Below, in pieces: positions 1 to 9,978 of a stretch of 64,000 nt of DNA. Position 1 is the first letter of the stretch, and every line of letters begins with the position of its first letter. Source of the stretch: Athripsodes cinereus (lineage: Eukaryota; Arthropoda; Insecta; Trichoptera; Leptoceridae); assembly GCA_947579605.1 (NCBI GenBank), contig OX388305.1, positions 26,549,542-26,613,541 of the forward strand, written 5' to 3'. A model generated the notes under the pieces. That model had not been told where the DNA came from. It saw nothing but the letters and a program-made list of their open reading frames with translations, and did not search any database. A program made the translations under genes and the position numbers.

Positions 1-408
1 ATTTGGACATCAAAAAGATTTTTTCGCGTTGGATACCACATAGTTTGGCAATCGTTCAAAAAAAGGCTCATGTCAATAGTTGCAAACAAATGATAAAAAA
101 AAAATTCAATCGTGGTGCTTCAAAAGACGTTTATAAGATTGTGACAGACGACGAATCATAGATTTATGCATGAGCCCGAAACTAAACAACAATCGCCTGT
201 ATGGGTATTTCAAGACGAGCCAAATCCAACAAAAATTGTTCGCTCACGAAGCACTTCGAAGCAAATGGTCGCCTGTTTTTTCGGAATAACTGGACATCTC
301 GCTACCATTCTATTAGAAAAACGTAGAACGGTTAATTCTGAATGGTACACCACCATTTTTTTGCCAGAAGTGTTTGGAAAAATAGGTCATACATCATGTG
401 ATACATAA
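1..408 (+). pseudogene. mariner-family transposase, partial and broken
   Basis: This is a decayed fragment of a DD34D mariner transposase of the mellifera type; the window begins inside it. The frame starting at base 3 reads LDIKKIFSRWIPH and continues through GASKDVYKIVT to the first catalytic-Asp region. There the expected Trp codon after DES is TAG (about 158-160). A small indel near 167-172 then shifts the frame, and 166-408 continues with EPETKQQSPVWVFQDEPNP and later CFFGITGH and RRTVNSEWYT. The second and third catalytic Asp regions are missing because the reading ends near 400. The family call comes from these conserved blocks. The copy cannot encode an active enzyme. No terminal inverted repeat is visible on the right side. 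Confidence 0.88.
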
Positions 409-410
409 AT

Positions 411-880
411 GTTGAAATGCGATTGAGAACATCAATATTGTCAATTGTAAGTTGAGGATTTACCTCATCATCTTACTGTGCAATTATCATATTTTATTTA
501 TGTACGTAGGTATATTTGAACTATTGCAACTTGAGCATAATATATGGGAGACATTCTAAAAATGTCCTCAACGATAATTAATGTTGATAAATTATTTAGT
601 ATCTACTGCTGTTCTCCCGACTGCTGTTTTCCTCAAGCTAGCCCTATCAACTTTAGAAGCTTCTTCCACCAGCGCTGTAAACAAAATGTTATCCTCAGTT
701 AGATCAAATTAGTCATCTTGACAAAATAGAATATCTCTAGAAACACAAGACGTTGTGAATACTACCATAAACATAATAAAATATTGATGACTATAAACTC
801 ATGTCTCCTTTTAAAACAAATAAACTTCATATCTATTTCATTAATTGTATCGGCATTTACTTTGTAACACTTCATATTAA
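411..880. other. no gene seen; AT-rich spacer
   Basis: Between the mariner relic and the long palindrome I see only AT-rich sequence with no supported exon, repeat pair or RNA gene. Confidence 0.5.
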
Positions 881-1101
881 ATTATCAAATAAAATAAATA
901 TTTATTATTATTTTGTTTTGTGTTACTGTTGAGTAAGACTAATGCACGACCGGTTTCGCGGACTCCGAGTTCGCATCATCAGGTGCTGATCTATAGTATA
1001 GATCAGCACCTGATGATGCGAAACCGGTCGTGCGTTAGTCTTACTCAACAGTAACACAAAACAAAATAATAATAAATATTTATTTTATTTTATTTGATAA
1101 T
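881..1101. repeat. long near-perfect palindrome (cruciform-forming)
   Basis: Two arms of about 105 and 115 bases meet at a centre near base 996 (ATCTATA-G-TATAGAT). The arms match almost throughout, including the GTAAGACTAA, CACGACCGGTTTCG and CATCATCAGGTGCTGATC blocks and the AT-rich outer ends. The left arm carries about 15 extra bases (GGACTCCGAGTTCGC) next to TTCGC. The left arm also lacks five bases of the AAATA run, and a T/C difference (AATGCACG against AACGCACG) is visible. This is a snap-back structure, either a foldback element or an inverted duplication of a repeat end. Confidence 0.9.
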
Positions 1102-1128
1102 TTCATATCTATTCATTATCTGTCTGTA

Positions 1129-1212
1129 CCATTACGGCATATCCCACAAGTGGGGCAGCCAGCAGACCAGCTGCATGTTAGAAACATGCAAGCTGTCCTC
1201 TTCGTGCCAATA
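1129..1212 (+). repeat. copy of dispersed 'ACAAGTGGGG...TGCAAGCTG' core repeat
   Basis: An 80-base block contains CCCACAAGTGGGGCAGCCAG, AAACATGCAAGCTG and CTCTTCGTGCCA. Related blocks lie near 3140-3225 (plus), 18500-18580 (minus), 31634-31712 (plus) and 31855-31912 (minus). This is an isolated copy of the core. Confidence 0.7.
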
Positions 1213-1431
1213 TTCATTATGACAACTCAATATATTTTTAGACCACTGTGTCTATCTATTTTTGCTTATTTATTTAAATTACAAATTAAATGAAATTTCT
1301 ACAGATTCAGAATTGAAATGGTAGAACGAGGCTCAGGATAATTTATTATAGACACAGATTAATGTAACACTTTACAGCACGTCTTTCTTTCCTTGGTCCC
1401 TTTACACACATCATATAGATATTTATATATA

Positions 1432-2670
1432 CAGCACAAGTCCGATAATTCGGCACGTTCGGGACCGGCTCGGTGCCAGATTATGGAAAATTCCGGTCTG
1501 TCGGGCGGTTATTATAAGAACAATTAGGTTAATAATTAAACTACAAATACATTGTGCAAATACATACAACAAAGTTTATTTTACATTTCATATAATGTCT
1601 GTACACGTACTGTAAAACATATTTCACTTAGATTTAAAAAAATCACAAATGGGTTTTTGTTTTCTTGACTTTTGGCGTTTAGTATAAAATTTATTTCTAT
1701 TGATATGGAAATCAATAATTTCTGAAGCACTGTAGCTAATACTAGCCTCAGCAAAAGAGATAAACTTATTTAGTGATTCTGCAGCTTCTGCCCAGCTGAT
1801 TTTTTCCTTTTCTTTCGTTTCGGCATCTGAGTCACTTTCTTCAAGATTTTGAGTAGGCTGAGAGTTTACTACAATGTTGATAATGTCCTCATCGGTTAGT
1901 TCTTGTTCAACAGGCTCATTCTCGTCGATTAGAAGCCACTCCTCTACCTCATCTTCAGGCAGGTTTTTCAAGGTATTGTCAGCACTTCTAACGACATCCA
2001 AAACTTTGGTCAGAGCGTCTTGATGGTTTTCTTCCTCATCTGTCTGTAGAGTTAGGTCAGATGCAGGGTTTGCAGCTGGCCAAAGTTTTCTCCAGCACTT
2101 TTGGAGTGTTGTATTTTTTACCTGGTTCCAAAACAGTGCACTAACAATGACGGCATCTTTTACTGTAAACTTTTTTTGAAAATTAGTCACGTCACAGTCG
2201 GCATTTAAAATTTTGAATAACCCCTTGGTCCATGGTTTGAATCAAAGATGTTACGTTAGGTGGGAGCAGAGTAGCAACAATATTTCCAGAAACTAACTCA
2301 TCTACTGGCGGATGAGCTTTGCAATTGTCCAAAAGAAGGATGGTTTTAGTATCTTCTGATAGACCAAGGCTTTTGAAGGATTCCTTGACCTCAGGCACAA
2401 AGTGGTGAAAAAACCAGTTTTTAAAGAGTGTGGCAGTCATCCACGCATTTGATTGAGCATCGTATTGGACAGGCAAGTGTGTAACATTCTTAAAAACCCT
2501 GGGTTTTGCAGATTTACCTATCACAAAAGGGGTCACTCGGTGGTTTCCAGACGCATTAGCACATAGCAAAATGGTTAATCTGTCTTTGTTTTTTTTAAAC
2601 CCTTGGCTGCTTTTTCTCCTCCTCCAACTAGTAAATGTTTACCGAGTATGCGGTACTCCCGACCGCACAT
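1432..2670 (-). pseudogene. Tigger/pogo-type transposase, 5'-truncated DNA transposon
   Basis: This is the C-terminal half of a pogo/Tigger DDE transposase of the jerky-like group. The minus-strand frame from about 2670 to 2192 includes [20 protein letters not shown], the second catalytic Asp in [11 protein letters not shown], and [20 protein letters not shown] near the third acidic site. The reading frame shifts near 2191 and resumes from 2190 to 1624 as the acidic C-terminal tail. A further frameshift in an A/T run near 2580 separates the upstream part. The element's 3' end is recognisable: a CAGCACAAGTCCGATAATTC motif begins at 1432 directly after a TA dinucleotide, as expected for Tigger-type inverted repeats and TA target duplication. 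The N-terminal DNA-binding part and the other terminus are missing. It is inactive. Confidence 0.85.
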
Positions 2671-2784
2671 TTTCGTGTAGGTACATCATAGCAACGCGGT
2701 ACATTATTTCGAAATTTTTTTGTTCCAACATTAATAATAATATTATGTTGTCTCACTTACCGAATAGTTGTCTAATATTCGTTG

Positions 2785-2818
2785 CATCTCTAATATATAT
2801 ATATATATATATATAATA
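2785..2818. repeat. (TA)n microsatellite
   Basis: A run of about 12 TA units next to the dispersed repeat copy that begins at about 2826. Confidence 0.85.
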
Positions 2819-2825
2819 TGTATGA

Positions 2826-3861
2826 TGATATTATACTTTAATTACAACACAGTTAACTTTTCACTTGGATTTATTCAAATCTCGAGCGCTTTTGTCAATG
2901 TCAATATATCAACATTGACGAAAGCGCTCGAGATAGACCGGGTTCCAGAGGGAGTTGAGTGTGCAAAATATGAGGACCAAGTTCCATGAATGCAGTTTGG
3001 TGGAGAATAGCTCAGAGAATAATAATATGGATCTTGCCGGATCATTTTATGGTCCAATATTTTTTTAGCCCTCCCCCTTCAAATTTGTATGAAAATCGAT
3101 GGAGTACATACTATAAAGTAATTTTATTGACAATACTGCTATCCCATCACAGCATATTCCACAAGTGGGGTAGCCGGCTGACTAACCAAATGCAATAAAC
3201 ATGCAAGCTGCCCTCTCCGTGCCAAAAAAAAATGAAAAACATTGATCCAAATAAGTGTTTGTACTAAGTGCTCTTAACAAATGTAAGGTATCTGATGTGC
3301 AGATCATTTTTTCAGGATATACTTCATCCATGTATGCACAACTGTTAGAGGGGACATGGAGAATACAGATAATGCCCACAGAGTAGAATGGAGGAAATAT
3401 ATGCCCCCTCCATAAGATAGGGGATCAACTACTCGGTGGTAATTATAGAACATAACTCTCTTAATCACATCATATAAGGTGCTCTCATCCATTTTATTCA
3501 GAACATTGGAACCTTTGATGGAAAAAAGTCTTGAACTACATCATATAGGCTTCCAACGTTGAAGATCATGCATTTATCAGATAATCACACTGCGTTAGAT
3601 CCTGCAGAAAACAGCTGAAGCAAGGTATCTGACGTACAGGTCACTTCTTCAGGTAATATTTCGTCCATTTATGCAACTATTAGAAAAGATTGAAGGAGAC
3701 CCACCGTCCACCCGGATAGCTCAGAAGTCTGAGGACATCCATTTATGGAGAACACAGATTAAACCTATTATTATTGTACCCAACTAATAAAAAAATGTGT
3801 CTTGCTGGCAGCAGCAGTAGTCATTTCTAGCCCCTTTTTCTAGTCTATACTCATCTTACAA
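2826..3861 (-). repeat. dispersed repeat family, longest copy (about 1.04 kb)
   Basis: Read on the minus strand, the 3530-2826 part matches the plus-strand block 18183-18856. The 3861-3527 part matches the plus-strand block 8548-8880. The two partial copies together cover this one, so it is probably the most complete member here. It contains the core repeat (3140-3225) and a shared open frame (3492-3304 minus, starting MDESTLYDV). That frame is also conserved at 18235-18423, but it resembles no protein I know and may be fortuitous. No transposase is visible, so it is non-autonomous or of unknown type. Confidence 0.75.
2881..2932. repeat. 21-bp hairpin inside the dispersed repeat
   Basis: CTCGAGCGCTTTTGTCAATG and its complement at 2912-2932 pair with a single mismatch around a 10-base loop. 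The corresponding place in the 18.8-kb copy has unrelated sequence, so the hairpin is private to this copy. Confidence 0.8.
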
Positions 3862-4329
3862 AAAGCTTTACTCTCTAATGAGTCAGAATATGTTTTTACT
3901 CTAATGCTCTAAAATATGCACACATAAAAATGGCTGCGAGATGTACGTTTGTGGAGGATTCGATGATCCAACAAAATTTTACAAGGCACAAGGGTCTTTA
4001 CTTTATGAGGGATTTGAATTACAATCAAACCACGAAGCTGATTCGAGAATGTTTTTCACATATTTCATGCTGTAAAAATTCAATCGTCTCATGTTATAAT
4101 TTTCAACCTTGATATGTATGTATTAGGCTTGGAAATTTATTACTAGAAAGAACTAGAAATATAAATTGTCTTGGTCTATGGTTCGACGGTTCTCGTAGGA
4201 ATGAATATCTTTTAGGATGACATTTAGCTGCTGAGCATCTGGGTGAACAACAATAACAATTGTATCTCTATAACTCTTGGGTAGTGTTTAATTTATTTAT
4301 TTATTCTTCTTGCACATCATCAACCTTCA
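3862..4329. other. no gene seen
   Basis: AT-rich spacer. A 60-codon open frame at 3930-4112 has no recognisable similarity and no splice context that supports it. Confidence 0.4.
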
Positions 4330-4690
4330 AACAGAAATCGTCTCCGTTCTCCCCTATTCAAGGTAGCTGTTCACTCAGCGCACACAGCCCGCTGCAACCC
4401 CGTTCATCCACTAAAGCTTTGATCTTCACATTCGCCTTCTTCCGTCGGGGGTAACATCCACTACCCTTTTCGCTGGGTCTCTATCCATCCGTTGTAGGTG
4501 ACCTAGCCATCGTAATAGGTCAATCGTGAGCATTTGTTCTGCGGTAATGTCATCAAACAGTTAACAGAATTCAGCATGATACTTTCATCTCCGGACACCA
4601 TTTTCTGATGTGATTGATCTAAACGTCGTAAGATACGTTTCTCAAATATATCAATGCTCTTTTCATCATGTTTTTAGAAAGTCTAAGTCC
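4330..4690 (-). pseudogene. RTE-like non-LTR retrotransposon 3' fragment
   Basis: On the minus strand the sequence around 4510-4440 reads LLRWLGHLQRMDRDPAKR. This is the RW-GH-RM motif found near the C-terminus of many RTE-like reverse-transcriptase proteins. The frame is broken and only the tail is present. The LTR retrotransposon at 4727 lies just to its right. Confidence 0.6.
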
Positions 4691-4726
4691 CCTACGCATA
4701 TAAGAACACAGATCTTATAAAAATAG

Positions 4727-4965
4727 TGTGGTATTTTTGTATGTTGGTAACACCACATGTTAGACAGATAGGCAGGGTTATATTAGCGAGTGTAAGCCGG
4801 TAGCCGGCCTCTTTCATTATCGGTCACTAGCACGATACACACCCGCCTTCTCTCTCTAGGTATTTGTAACCTGTACCTTTTAATTATTAATATATCGTGT
4901 ATATTTACATTACGTTTATTATTATATATCCCTGCCCTGAAACCCACCAGAGTACCTACAAAACA
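4727..4965 (+). repeat. 5' LTR
   Basis: Begins TGTGGTATTTTTG and ends CAAAACA. It matches the 3' LTR at a constant offset of 3352 bases with no difference that I could see, which suggests a recent insertion. Confidence 0.93.
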
Positions 4966-5511
4966 AACTGGCGCAGACGTAGGATTGCAGTTAATTTTTT
5001 TTTAATAATATTGTGGGTAATTTGTAAAATTAATATTAGTCGGGGTATACAGAGAGACAAGGCGTGTATTGTTGCAAGTGAGAAGCATTCCATGTGGGGC
5101 CGTTTGAGACAACCGCAAGCTATTGAGGGCATTTGTGGACGAGACAGCAGATCCAGAGGGCAATTGAGGCATTCTGGAGACAGCTGGATGCATTGAGGCA
5201 TCTGACAAACCACGTGCTAGTGAGGGCACGACGAGACGAGTGAGTGAACGAGAAGGCGCAGATCCAGAGGGCATTTGAGGCATAATCTGGAGTGGACGCA
5301 GCCGTGACGGTCTGGAGCTTCTTGGAGGTCGATAATCACGTGGAAAGAGCAGTGGAATCACTAGAGGGTCAAAGACGGCAGCTGGTCTGAAGCTGGGAGT
5401 GGCTGGAGACGCCTGAGAGAGATCCACGGAGCAGTTTCTTGGCAACCAGCTTGCCAGGATATAGAGATAAGTGTTAAATTTTTTCATCTTGTTTCTGAGT
5501 AGGAGGTTAGC

Positions 5512-5802
5512 ATGCCTAACTTGAGAGAAATAGATCCATTTTGTCACAGGACAATGGACTGGAGAGTGTTCCGCACAAGGTGGGAGCAAGCGGTATATTT
5601 AGATGATGAAAAAATTTCAGATGAAAAGAAAAGAGCATATTTATTATGTTGCTTGTCCGAGCAAACTATTAAATTAGTATGTGATCTCATACATCCAAGA
5701 TTAGTTGGGGAAATTACATATAAAGAAATACTAGAGGTTATTGAAAAGCAAAGTAAGCCATTAGAGTGCACGTATGAATCTAGAGAGAAATTTTTAAGAT
5801 AA
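5512..5802 (+). pseudogene. gag, N-terminal part (LTR element)
   Basis: This 96-codon frame starts at an ATG about 540 bases after the 5' LTR. It includes WRVFRTRWEQAV, EKKRAYLLCCLSE and IHPRLVGEITYKEI, which resemble the retrotransposon gag domain of Ty3/gypsy elements. It ends at a TAA at 5800-5802. The next frame (5837 onwards) continues the same protein in a different phase. A single-base loss near 5800 therefore best explains the break. It would encode the capsid-like protein that packages element RNA. The identification rests on order and motifs, because gag sequences diverge quickly. Confidence 0.75.
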
Positions 5803-5836
5803 AAACGTTAACGAATTTGCTTTAAGATTAAGACAG

Positions 5837-6970
5837 ATGAGTTCTACATGTAATTTTGGAAAACGTCTGGATGATGAATTAAAAGATGTGTTTATTATTG
5901 GTTTATGTAATTTGAGTGTAAAACAAAAGTTATTTGTAGAGGGAGATAGCGATAAAAAAGATTTTGCAAAATGCGTTAATATTGCGGCAAGTTATGAACA
6001 TGTGCTACAGGTAGGTAGCCAGAGAGGTCAAATTTTTGCAACAACTAGTGAGAAAAAGTATGAGCACGAGTCACGATCACCAATCAGGGGTTACAATAGA
6101 GATTATAAAAATGATCAACGTAGGTCGAGTTCGAGAAATTCAGATTTTAGTACAGGTAGTTCAACATCAAGTTCTAAGAGTTCTAATTTTAGTAATAAAA
6201 GTAGTTACAAAAATAATAATTATAATAAGGGAAATTTTGCTTATAAAAGCGTGAAATGTTTTGCATGTGGAGGTAATCATTTTAAAAATAATTGTAAATT
6301 TAAAAACGAGGTTTGTAAAATTTGTAGAAAAATGGGTCACATTGCGAGAGTATGTTACAAAATTAATTGTGTTTTAAATTCTGTGAAACAAAATTCGGGA
6401 GATTATATTATGTTGGATTTTAAAGTAAATAATAAATCTTTTCGTGGTATCCTTGATACCGGGGCGACTGTGTGTGTTATTCCGAAGAAATTTCTAGAAA
6501 ATAAATTTGTGGATATTAATTTAGATGAATGTGATGAAAAATTGTGTACATTCGACGGAAATAATTTAAAAATAATAGGTAGTAAGTTGTTTAATACGTA
6601 TTATAACGGGAAATATTGTGACATAAAATTTATTATTACGGAACAAGGCAAGAATATTTTGTTGGGTATAAATTTTATAAGAAATTTTGGTATACAATTA
6701 TCAAAGGTTAAGTGCGAGGATGAAGATGTGAGTGATATAATATATGTGAATAATATTTATGATGCGGAGATCGAGAAAGTGAAAATAAATTTTGTAGTAA
6801 ATAATTGCAAATTAGAGAGTAAATTACTTGTGAAAAATACAAAATCAGATGATGTTTTGTCAAAATTATGTGAGTTTGTGAATTCAAGATGGCCGATTAA
6901 AAATAAATTAACAGGTGATTTATTAAAATATTGGTATTTGAGAGACAATTTATGTGTTTATAATGAGTGA
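5837..6970 (+). CDS. gag C-terminus with zinc knuckles plus aspartic protease
   Basis: This 377-codon frame begins with the rest of the capsid region (GKRLDDELKDVFIIGL). A Ser/Asn-rich stretch follows. Then come two zinc knuckles: CFACGGNHFKNNC (C-x2-C-x3-H-x4-C) and CKICRKMGHIARVC (C-x2-C-x4-H-x4-C). A retroviral-type aspartic protease follows, with active site ILDTGATVCVIP and the later LLGINFIRNFGI block. Instead of reverse transcriptase, the protein runs on into a short segment (CEFVNSRWP ... LRDNLCVYNE) that normally lies between RNase H and integrase. The polymerase region has therefore been deleted in frame. A TGA at 6968-6970 then interrupts the frame. It depends on gag from upstream and on other copies for polymerase. 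Confidence 0.85.
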   Translation: MSSTCNFGKRLDDELKDVFIIGLCNLSVKQKLFVEGDSDKKDFAKCVNIAASYEHVLQVGSQRGQIFATTSEKKYEHESRSPIRGYNRDYKNDQRRSSSRNSDFSTGSSTSSSKSSNFSNKSSYKNNNYNKGNFAYKSVKCFACGGNHFKNNCKFKNEVCKICRKMGHIARVCYKINCVLNSVKQNSGDYIMLDFKVNNKSFRGILDTGATVCVIPKKFLENKFVDINLDECDEKLCTFDGNNLKIIGSKLFNTYYNGKYCDIKFIITEQGKNILLGINFIRNFGIQLSKVKCEDEDVSDIIYVNNIYDAEIEKVKINFVVNNCKLESKLLVKNTKSDDVLSKLCEFVNSRWPIKNKLTGDLLKYWYLRDNLCVYNE

Positions 6971-7537
6971 GTTTTCTATAAGAATAGATTGATAATTCCT
7001 GAAAATATGAGAGATATAATTTTAAAATTTTTGCGTGATTTACACTTAGGTATTAAGAAAACAAAAAGTTTGGGTAAATGTTATTTTTATAGGTCTAGGT
7101 TTGATACGTTAATTGTAAATGGAAAAAGGGACTCCAATATATATAAAAAGGTGTCGCGGAAAACATTTAATAAAATTAAGGAGTCAAAATATAAACAGAA
7201 ACAATATAGTAAGGGGAGAAAAATTAATTCGTTTTTCAAACAGGGTAGTTATGTACTTACTAAAGATTTTAGATTGAGTAAAAATAAGTGGGTTTTAGGT
7301 GTTATCGAGAAAAGAATAGGGAACAGAACGTATTTGATCAGGATAAAAGAGACGGGTCAAGTATGGAGAAGACATACGGATCACATTACTGATAGAAGGG
7401 TTTCATGGGCAGACATGGCTGATACTTCTGATAAATCAGCTGGTTCCCCCACTCTCGAGGGAATTTCTTCCGGTGCATTAATGGATTCTGTTTCTTTCAG
7501 GAAGGATGCGTGGGCAGGCCGTCTCAGGCACCGATGA
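6971..7537 (+). pseudogene. integrase remnant (zinc-binding N-terminus joined to C-terminal domain)
   Basis: This frame has the same phase as the preceding one after the TGA at 6968-6970. It starts with RLIIPENMRDIILKFLRDLH and HLGIKKTKSLGKCYF, the usual start of a Ty3/gypsy integrase with its zinc-binding helix. It then jumps straight to the C-terminal domain (GSYVLTKDFRLSKNKWVLGV, then GQVWRRHTDHI). The DDE catalytic core is absent. The protein cannot integrate DNA. Two separate deletions (RT/RNase H and IN core) plus a stop make this a defective derivative. Confidence 0.8.
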
Positions 7538-7590
7538 AAAAACTTCATCTCTGTGTCTTGGAGGCTATGGTGGACCACGAAGCTGATCCC

Positions 7591-7591
<1 letters not shown>

Positions 7592-7658
<67 letters not shown>
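7592..7658. repeat. (GA)n microsatellite
   Basis: About 33 uninterrupted GA units just downstream of the integrase remnant, inside the LTR element. Confidence 0.97.
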
Positions 7659-7661
<3 letters not shown>

Positions 7662-7752
7662 AAGAAAGAAGATTTTTTATTTTTATTTTGTGTAATTTAA
7701 AATATTTAAGAATTGTGTATTATGTGAAATACTTAAGTTGAAATATTTTAAT

Positions 7753-7876
7753 TTTGTTTAAAATATGTAGCATAGGTTCAAACCACCATTAATATTTTGA
7801 GTAGAGCCATCTTTTGTTTAAAATATGTAGCATAGGTTCAAACCACCATTAGTAGTTTTAGAGTAGAGCCATCTTT
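7753..7876. repeat. 60-bp tandem duplication in the LTR element 3' region
   Basis: The block with AAAATATGTAGCATAGGTTC and CAAACCACCATTA occurs twice, about 60 bases apart, each followed by GAGTAGAGCCATC. It lies between the GA tract and the purine tract. Confidence 0.88.
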
Positions 7877-8078
7877 TGAGTCTTTGAGGAAAATTTTAGG
7901 GTAAATTAGATAAATAAATTGGTAGGCCATCTGTTGATTTCATAGAAAAATAAAACGTTAGGTCCCTTTGTGTTAAATCCCTAAAGAGATGAATTAGGTA
8001 AGTGGGGTCTATAATTTATTCTAATTTGATTGTATAAAGCAAGTGAGTGAGCACTTGCTAAGGGTAGAGAGGGGAAAG

Positions 8079-8317
8079 TGTGGTATTTTTGTATGTTGGT
8101 AACACCACATGTTAGACAGATAGGCAGGGTTATATTAGCGAGTGTAAGCCGGTAGCCGGCCTCTTTCATTATCGGTCACTAGCACGATACACACCCGCCT
8201 TCTCTCTCTAGGTATTTGTAACCTGTACCTTTTAATTATTAATATATCGTGTATATTTACATTACGTTTATTATTATATATCCCTGCCCTGAAACCCACC
8301 AGAGTACCTACAAAACA
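8079..8317 (+). repeat. 3' LTR
   Basis: Near-identical copy of the 4727-4965 LTR. A purine tract (GGTAGAGAGGGGAAAG) lies directly upstream, and AATAG, the target duplication, follows. Confidence 0.93.
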
Positions 8318-8379
8318 AATAGCGTAGTTTTTGTTCTTCTGGAATGATGGTGGGCAATAAAAAGGTGGTATGTGTCAAC

Positions 8380-8880
8380 ATTGTATTCAGCTGTTTTTTG
8401 CAAGATTTGACGCACATGCCTATTTGATAAATACGTGATCTTTAACGTTGGAAGCCACCCTGATAGTTCAAAAACTTTTTCCTCCAGTGGTTCCAATGTT
8501 TTAATAAAATGGAGAGCGTTTTGTGAATACTGAGCAGCATAGCGCGCTATATTTCACGTGAGATGAGTAAAGACTAGAAAAAGGGGCAAGAAATGACTTC
8601 TGCTGCTGCCAGCAAGACACATTTTTTTATTAGTTGGGTATAATAATAATAGGTTTAATCTGTGTTCTCCATAAATGGATGTCCTCAGACTTCTGAGCTA
8701 TCCGGGTGGACGGTGGGTCTCTTTCAATCTCTTCTAATAGTTGCATAAATGGATGAAATATTACCTCAAGAAGTGACCTGTACGTCAGATACCTTACTTC
8801 AGCTGTTTTCTGCAGGATCTAACACAGTGTGATTATCTGATAAATACATGATCTTCAACGTTGGAAGCCTCCATCATACT
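8380..8880 (+). repeat. dispersed repeat family, second copy (inverted relative to 2826-3861)
   Basis: Bases 8548-8880 are the reverse complement of 3527-3861, including TCTGTGTTCTCCATAAATGG, CTATCCGGGTGGACGGTGGG and ATGATCTTCAACGTTGGAAG. Bases 8380-8512 are a more diverged copy of the next part of the same family. With the copy at 3.5 kb, this makes a 330-bp inverted repeat that brackets the LTR retrotransposon. Confidence 0.8.
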
Positions 8881-9297
8881 TTGCTTGTACTGAACTGTCA
8901 ACTTGCTTAAATAGCTACCGCCTTGATTTTTGTTTTGACTCTTTAAATAGTGTATAATACAGTTAATATCCGTACTCACAGTGAACCTCACGATCAGTTT
9001 CATTAAGATCATTAAACACAACCTGCTACAAGTGGTGAGTGTTCTAATAAACACATTATTAAATTGCAACTCACAAAACCTTTTTAAGTCATAAGGACCA
9101 TTATTGCAAATATAATGTGAAAACGTCAGATTCAATAAGCTGGCTGACCAATCTTAGCACTGTTTACTGCTACACTACAGCCAATCAACTGATAAGAATT
9201 TGACTAGATATACACATCACTCAACCAGGGTTGGCACACTACATATATAATTGTTTTAATTTTTACTGTATATTTTTGTTTAAATAAATCATTCACC
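8881..9297 (+). other. probable 5' region of the LINE at 9298
   Basis: No open frame of interest. The end of this stretch, with CATTCACCATG at the start of ORF1, is probably the 5' untranslated part of the LINE. The exact 5' end of the element cannot be placed from one copy. Confidence 0.4.
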
Positions 9298-9978
9298 ATG
9301 TTGGACGTCCAAGAGATAATAACTATGGTAAAGAATGCGGCATGCGCTTTGTCCCAACTTGTAACCGACAATAGCAAGTTTACTCGCGATCACATATCGA
9401 AAATAACACCTATCTCGCTCGACTTTATGTCGGCGATGAGCTTGGCCACTGCGAAAATCGCAAGCCAGGACACAGAGATCAAACTTTTAAAAGAGAGAAT
9501 TTCACAACTCGAAAAGGATACATCCTCTAATAAGTCAATAGATATGTGCGAAACTTTAGCAGAGCTGTCTGAAAGGAATATACGATCCAAAAACTTGATT
9601 TTATTAAATGTACCAGAATCGAGCACTGATTTGAGAAATAATGAACAAGTCTCTGTTGACTTTGAACAGACGACAAGATTGATCAACGACGTAGAAAATT
9701 TGAATAGTATATCAGTGAAAGGAGTGTTTCGGCTCGGTGTAAGAAAGGAGGATAGAGTACGACCACTCAAAGTTATCTTTAAGGACAACATGGAGGCAAG
9801 GGAGGTCTTTATCAATAAATTCAAATTTCCTAAGCATATAAAAGTCAAGCAAGATCTTACTGATATGCAGAGGTCCCATCTCAGGAGCCTTTGGGATGAA
9901 GTCGAGTCCAGAAGAAAAAATGGTGAAGACAATATTTCAGTGAGGTTCTTGAATGGTACACCAAGAAAATTATTGTAA
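9298..9978 (+). CDS. LINE ORF1 protein (coiled coil plus RRM-like domain)
   Basis: An intact 226-residue frame starting at an ATG (CACCATGTTGGACG). Residues about 55-80 have heptad spacing (DTEIKLLKERISQLEKD) typical of a coiled coil. The rest matches the RNA-binding layout seen in ORF1 proteins of CR1/L1-like elements: ERNIRSKNLILLNVPESS, then VFRLGVRKEDRVRPLKVIF, then KVKQDLTDMQRSHLRSLWDE. Such proteins bind and chaperone the element's RNA. There is no zinc knuckle. ORF2 begins 26 bases after its stop. Confidence 0.82.
   Translation: MLDVQEIITMVKNAACALSQLVTDNSKFTRDHISKITPISLDFMSAMSLATAKIASQDTEIKLLKERISQLEKDTSSNKSIDMCETLAELSERNIRSKNLILLNVPESSTDLRNNEQVSVDFEQTTRLINDVENLNSISVKGVFRLGVRKEDRVRPLKVIFKDNMEAREVFINKFKFPKHIKVKQDLTDMQRSHLRSLWDEVESRRKNGEDNISVRFLNGTPRKLL

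Larger units (their letters stand above)
4722..8322 (+). mobile_element. LTR retrotransposon (Ty3/gypsy-like), internally deleted
   Basis: A complete element by its ends: two 239-base LTRs (4727-4965 and 8079-8317) of the TG...CA type, flanked by the 5-base duplication AATAG (4722-4726 and 8318-8322). A TGGCGCAGACG primer-binding-type sequence starts at 4969, and a purine tract occupies 8061-8078. Inside are gag, the zinc knuckles and protease, then pieces of integrase. Reverse transcriptase, RNase H and the integrase catalytic core are missing. Only about 1.6 kb separates the protease from the 3' LTR. The copy has lost its own polymerase and also carries a gag frameshift and a stop, so it is non-autonomous. 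Confidence 0.93.

Noticed and set aside
5002..5589. Minus-strand 195-codon frame in the LTR element leader
   Set aside because: No recognised domain, and it overlaps the 5' leader and gag start; likely fortuitous.
7592..7658. Glu/Arg-repeat protein encoded by the GA tract
   Set aside because: The frames there are simply translations of (GA)n; it is a microsatellite.
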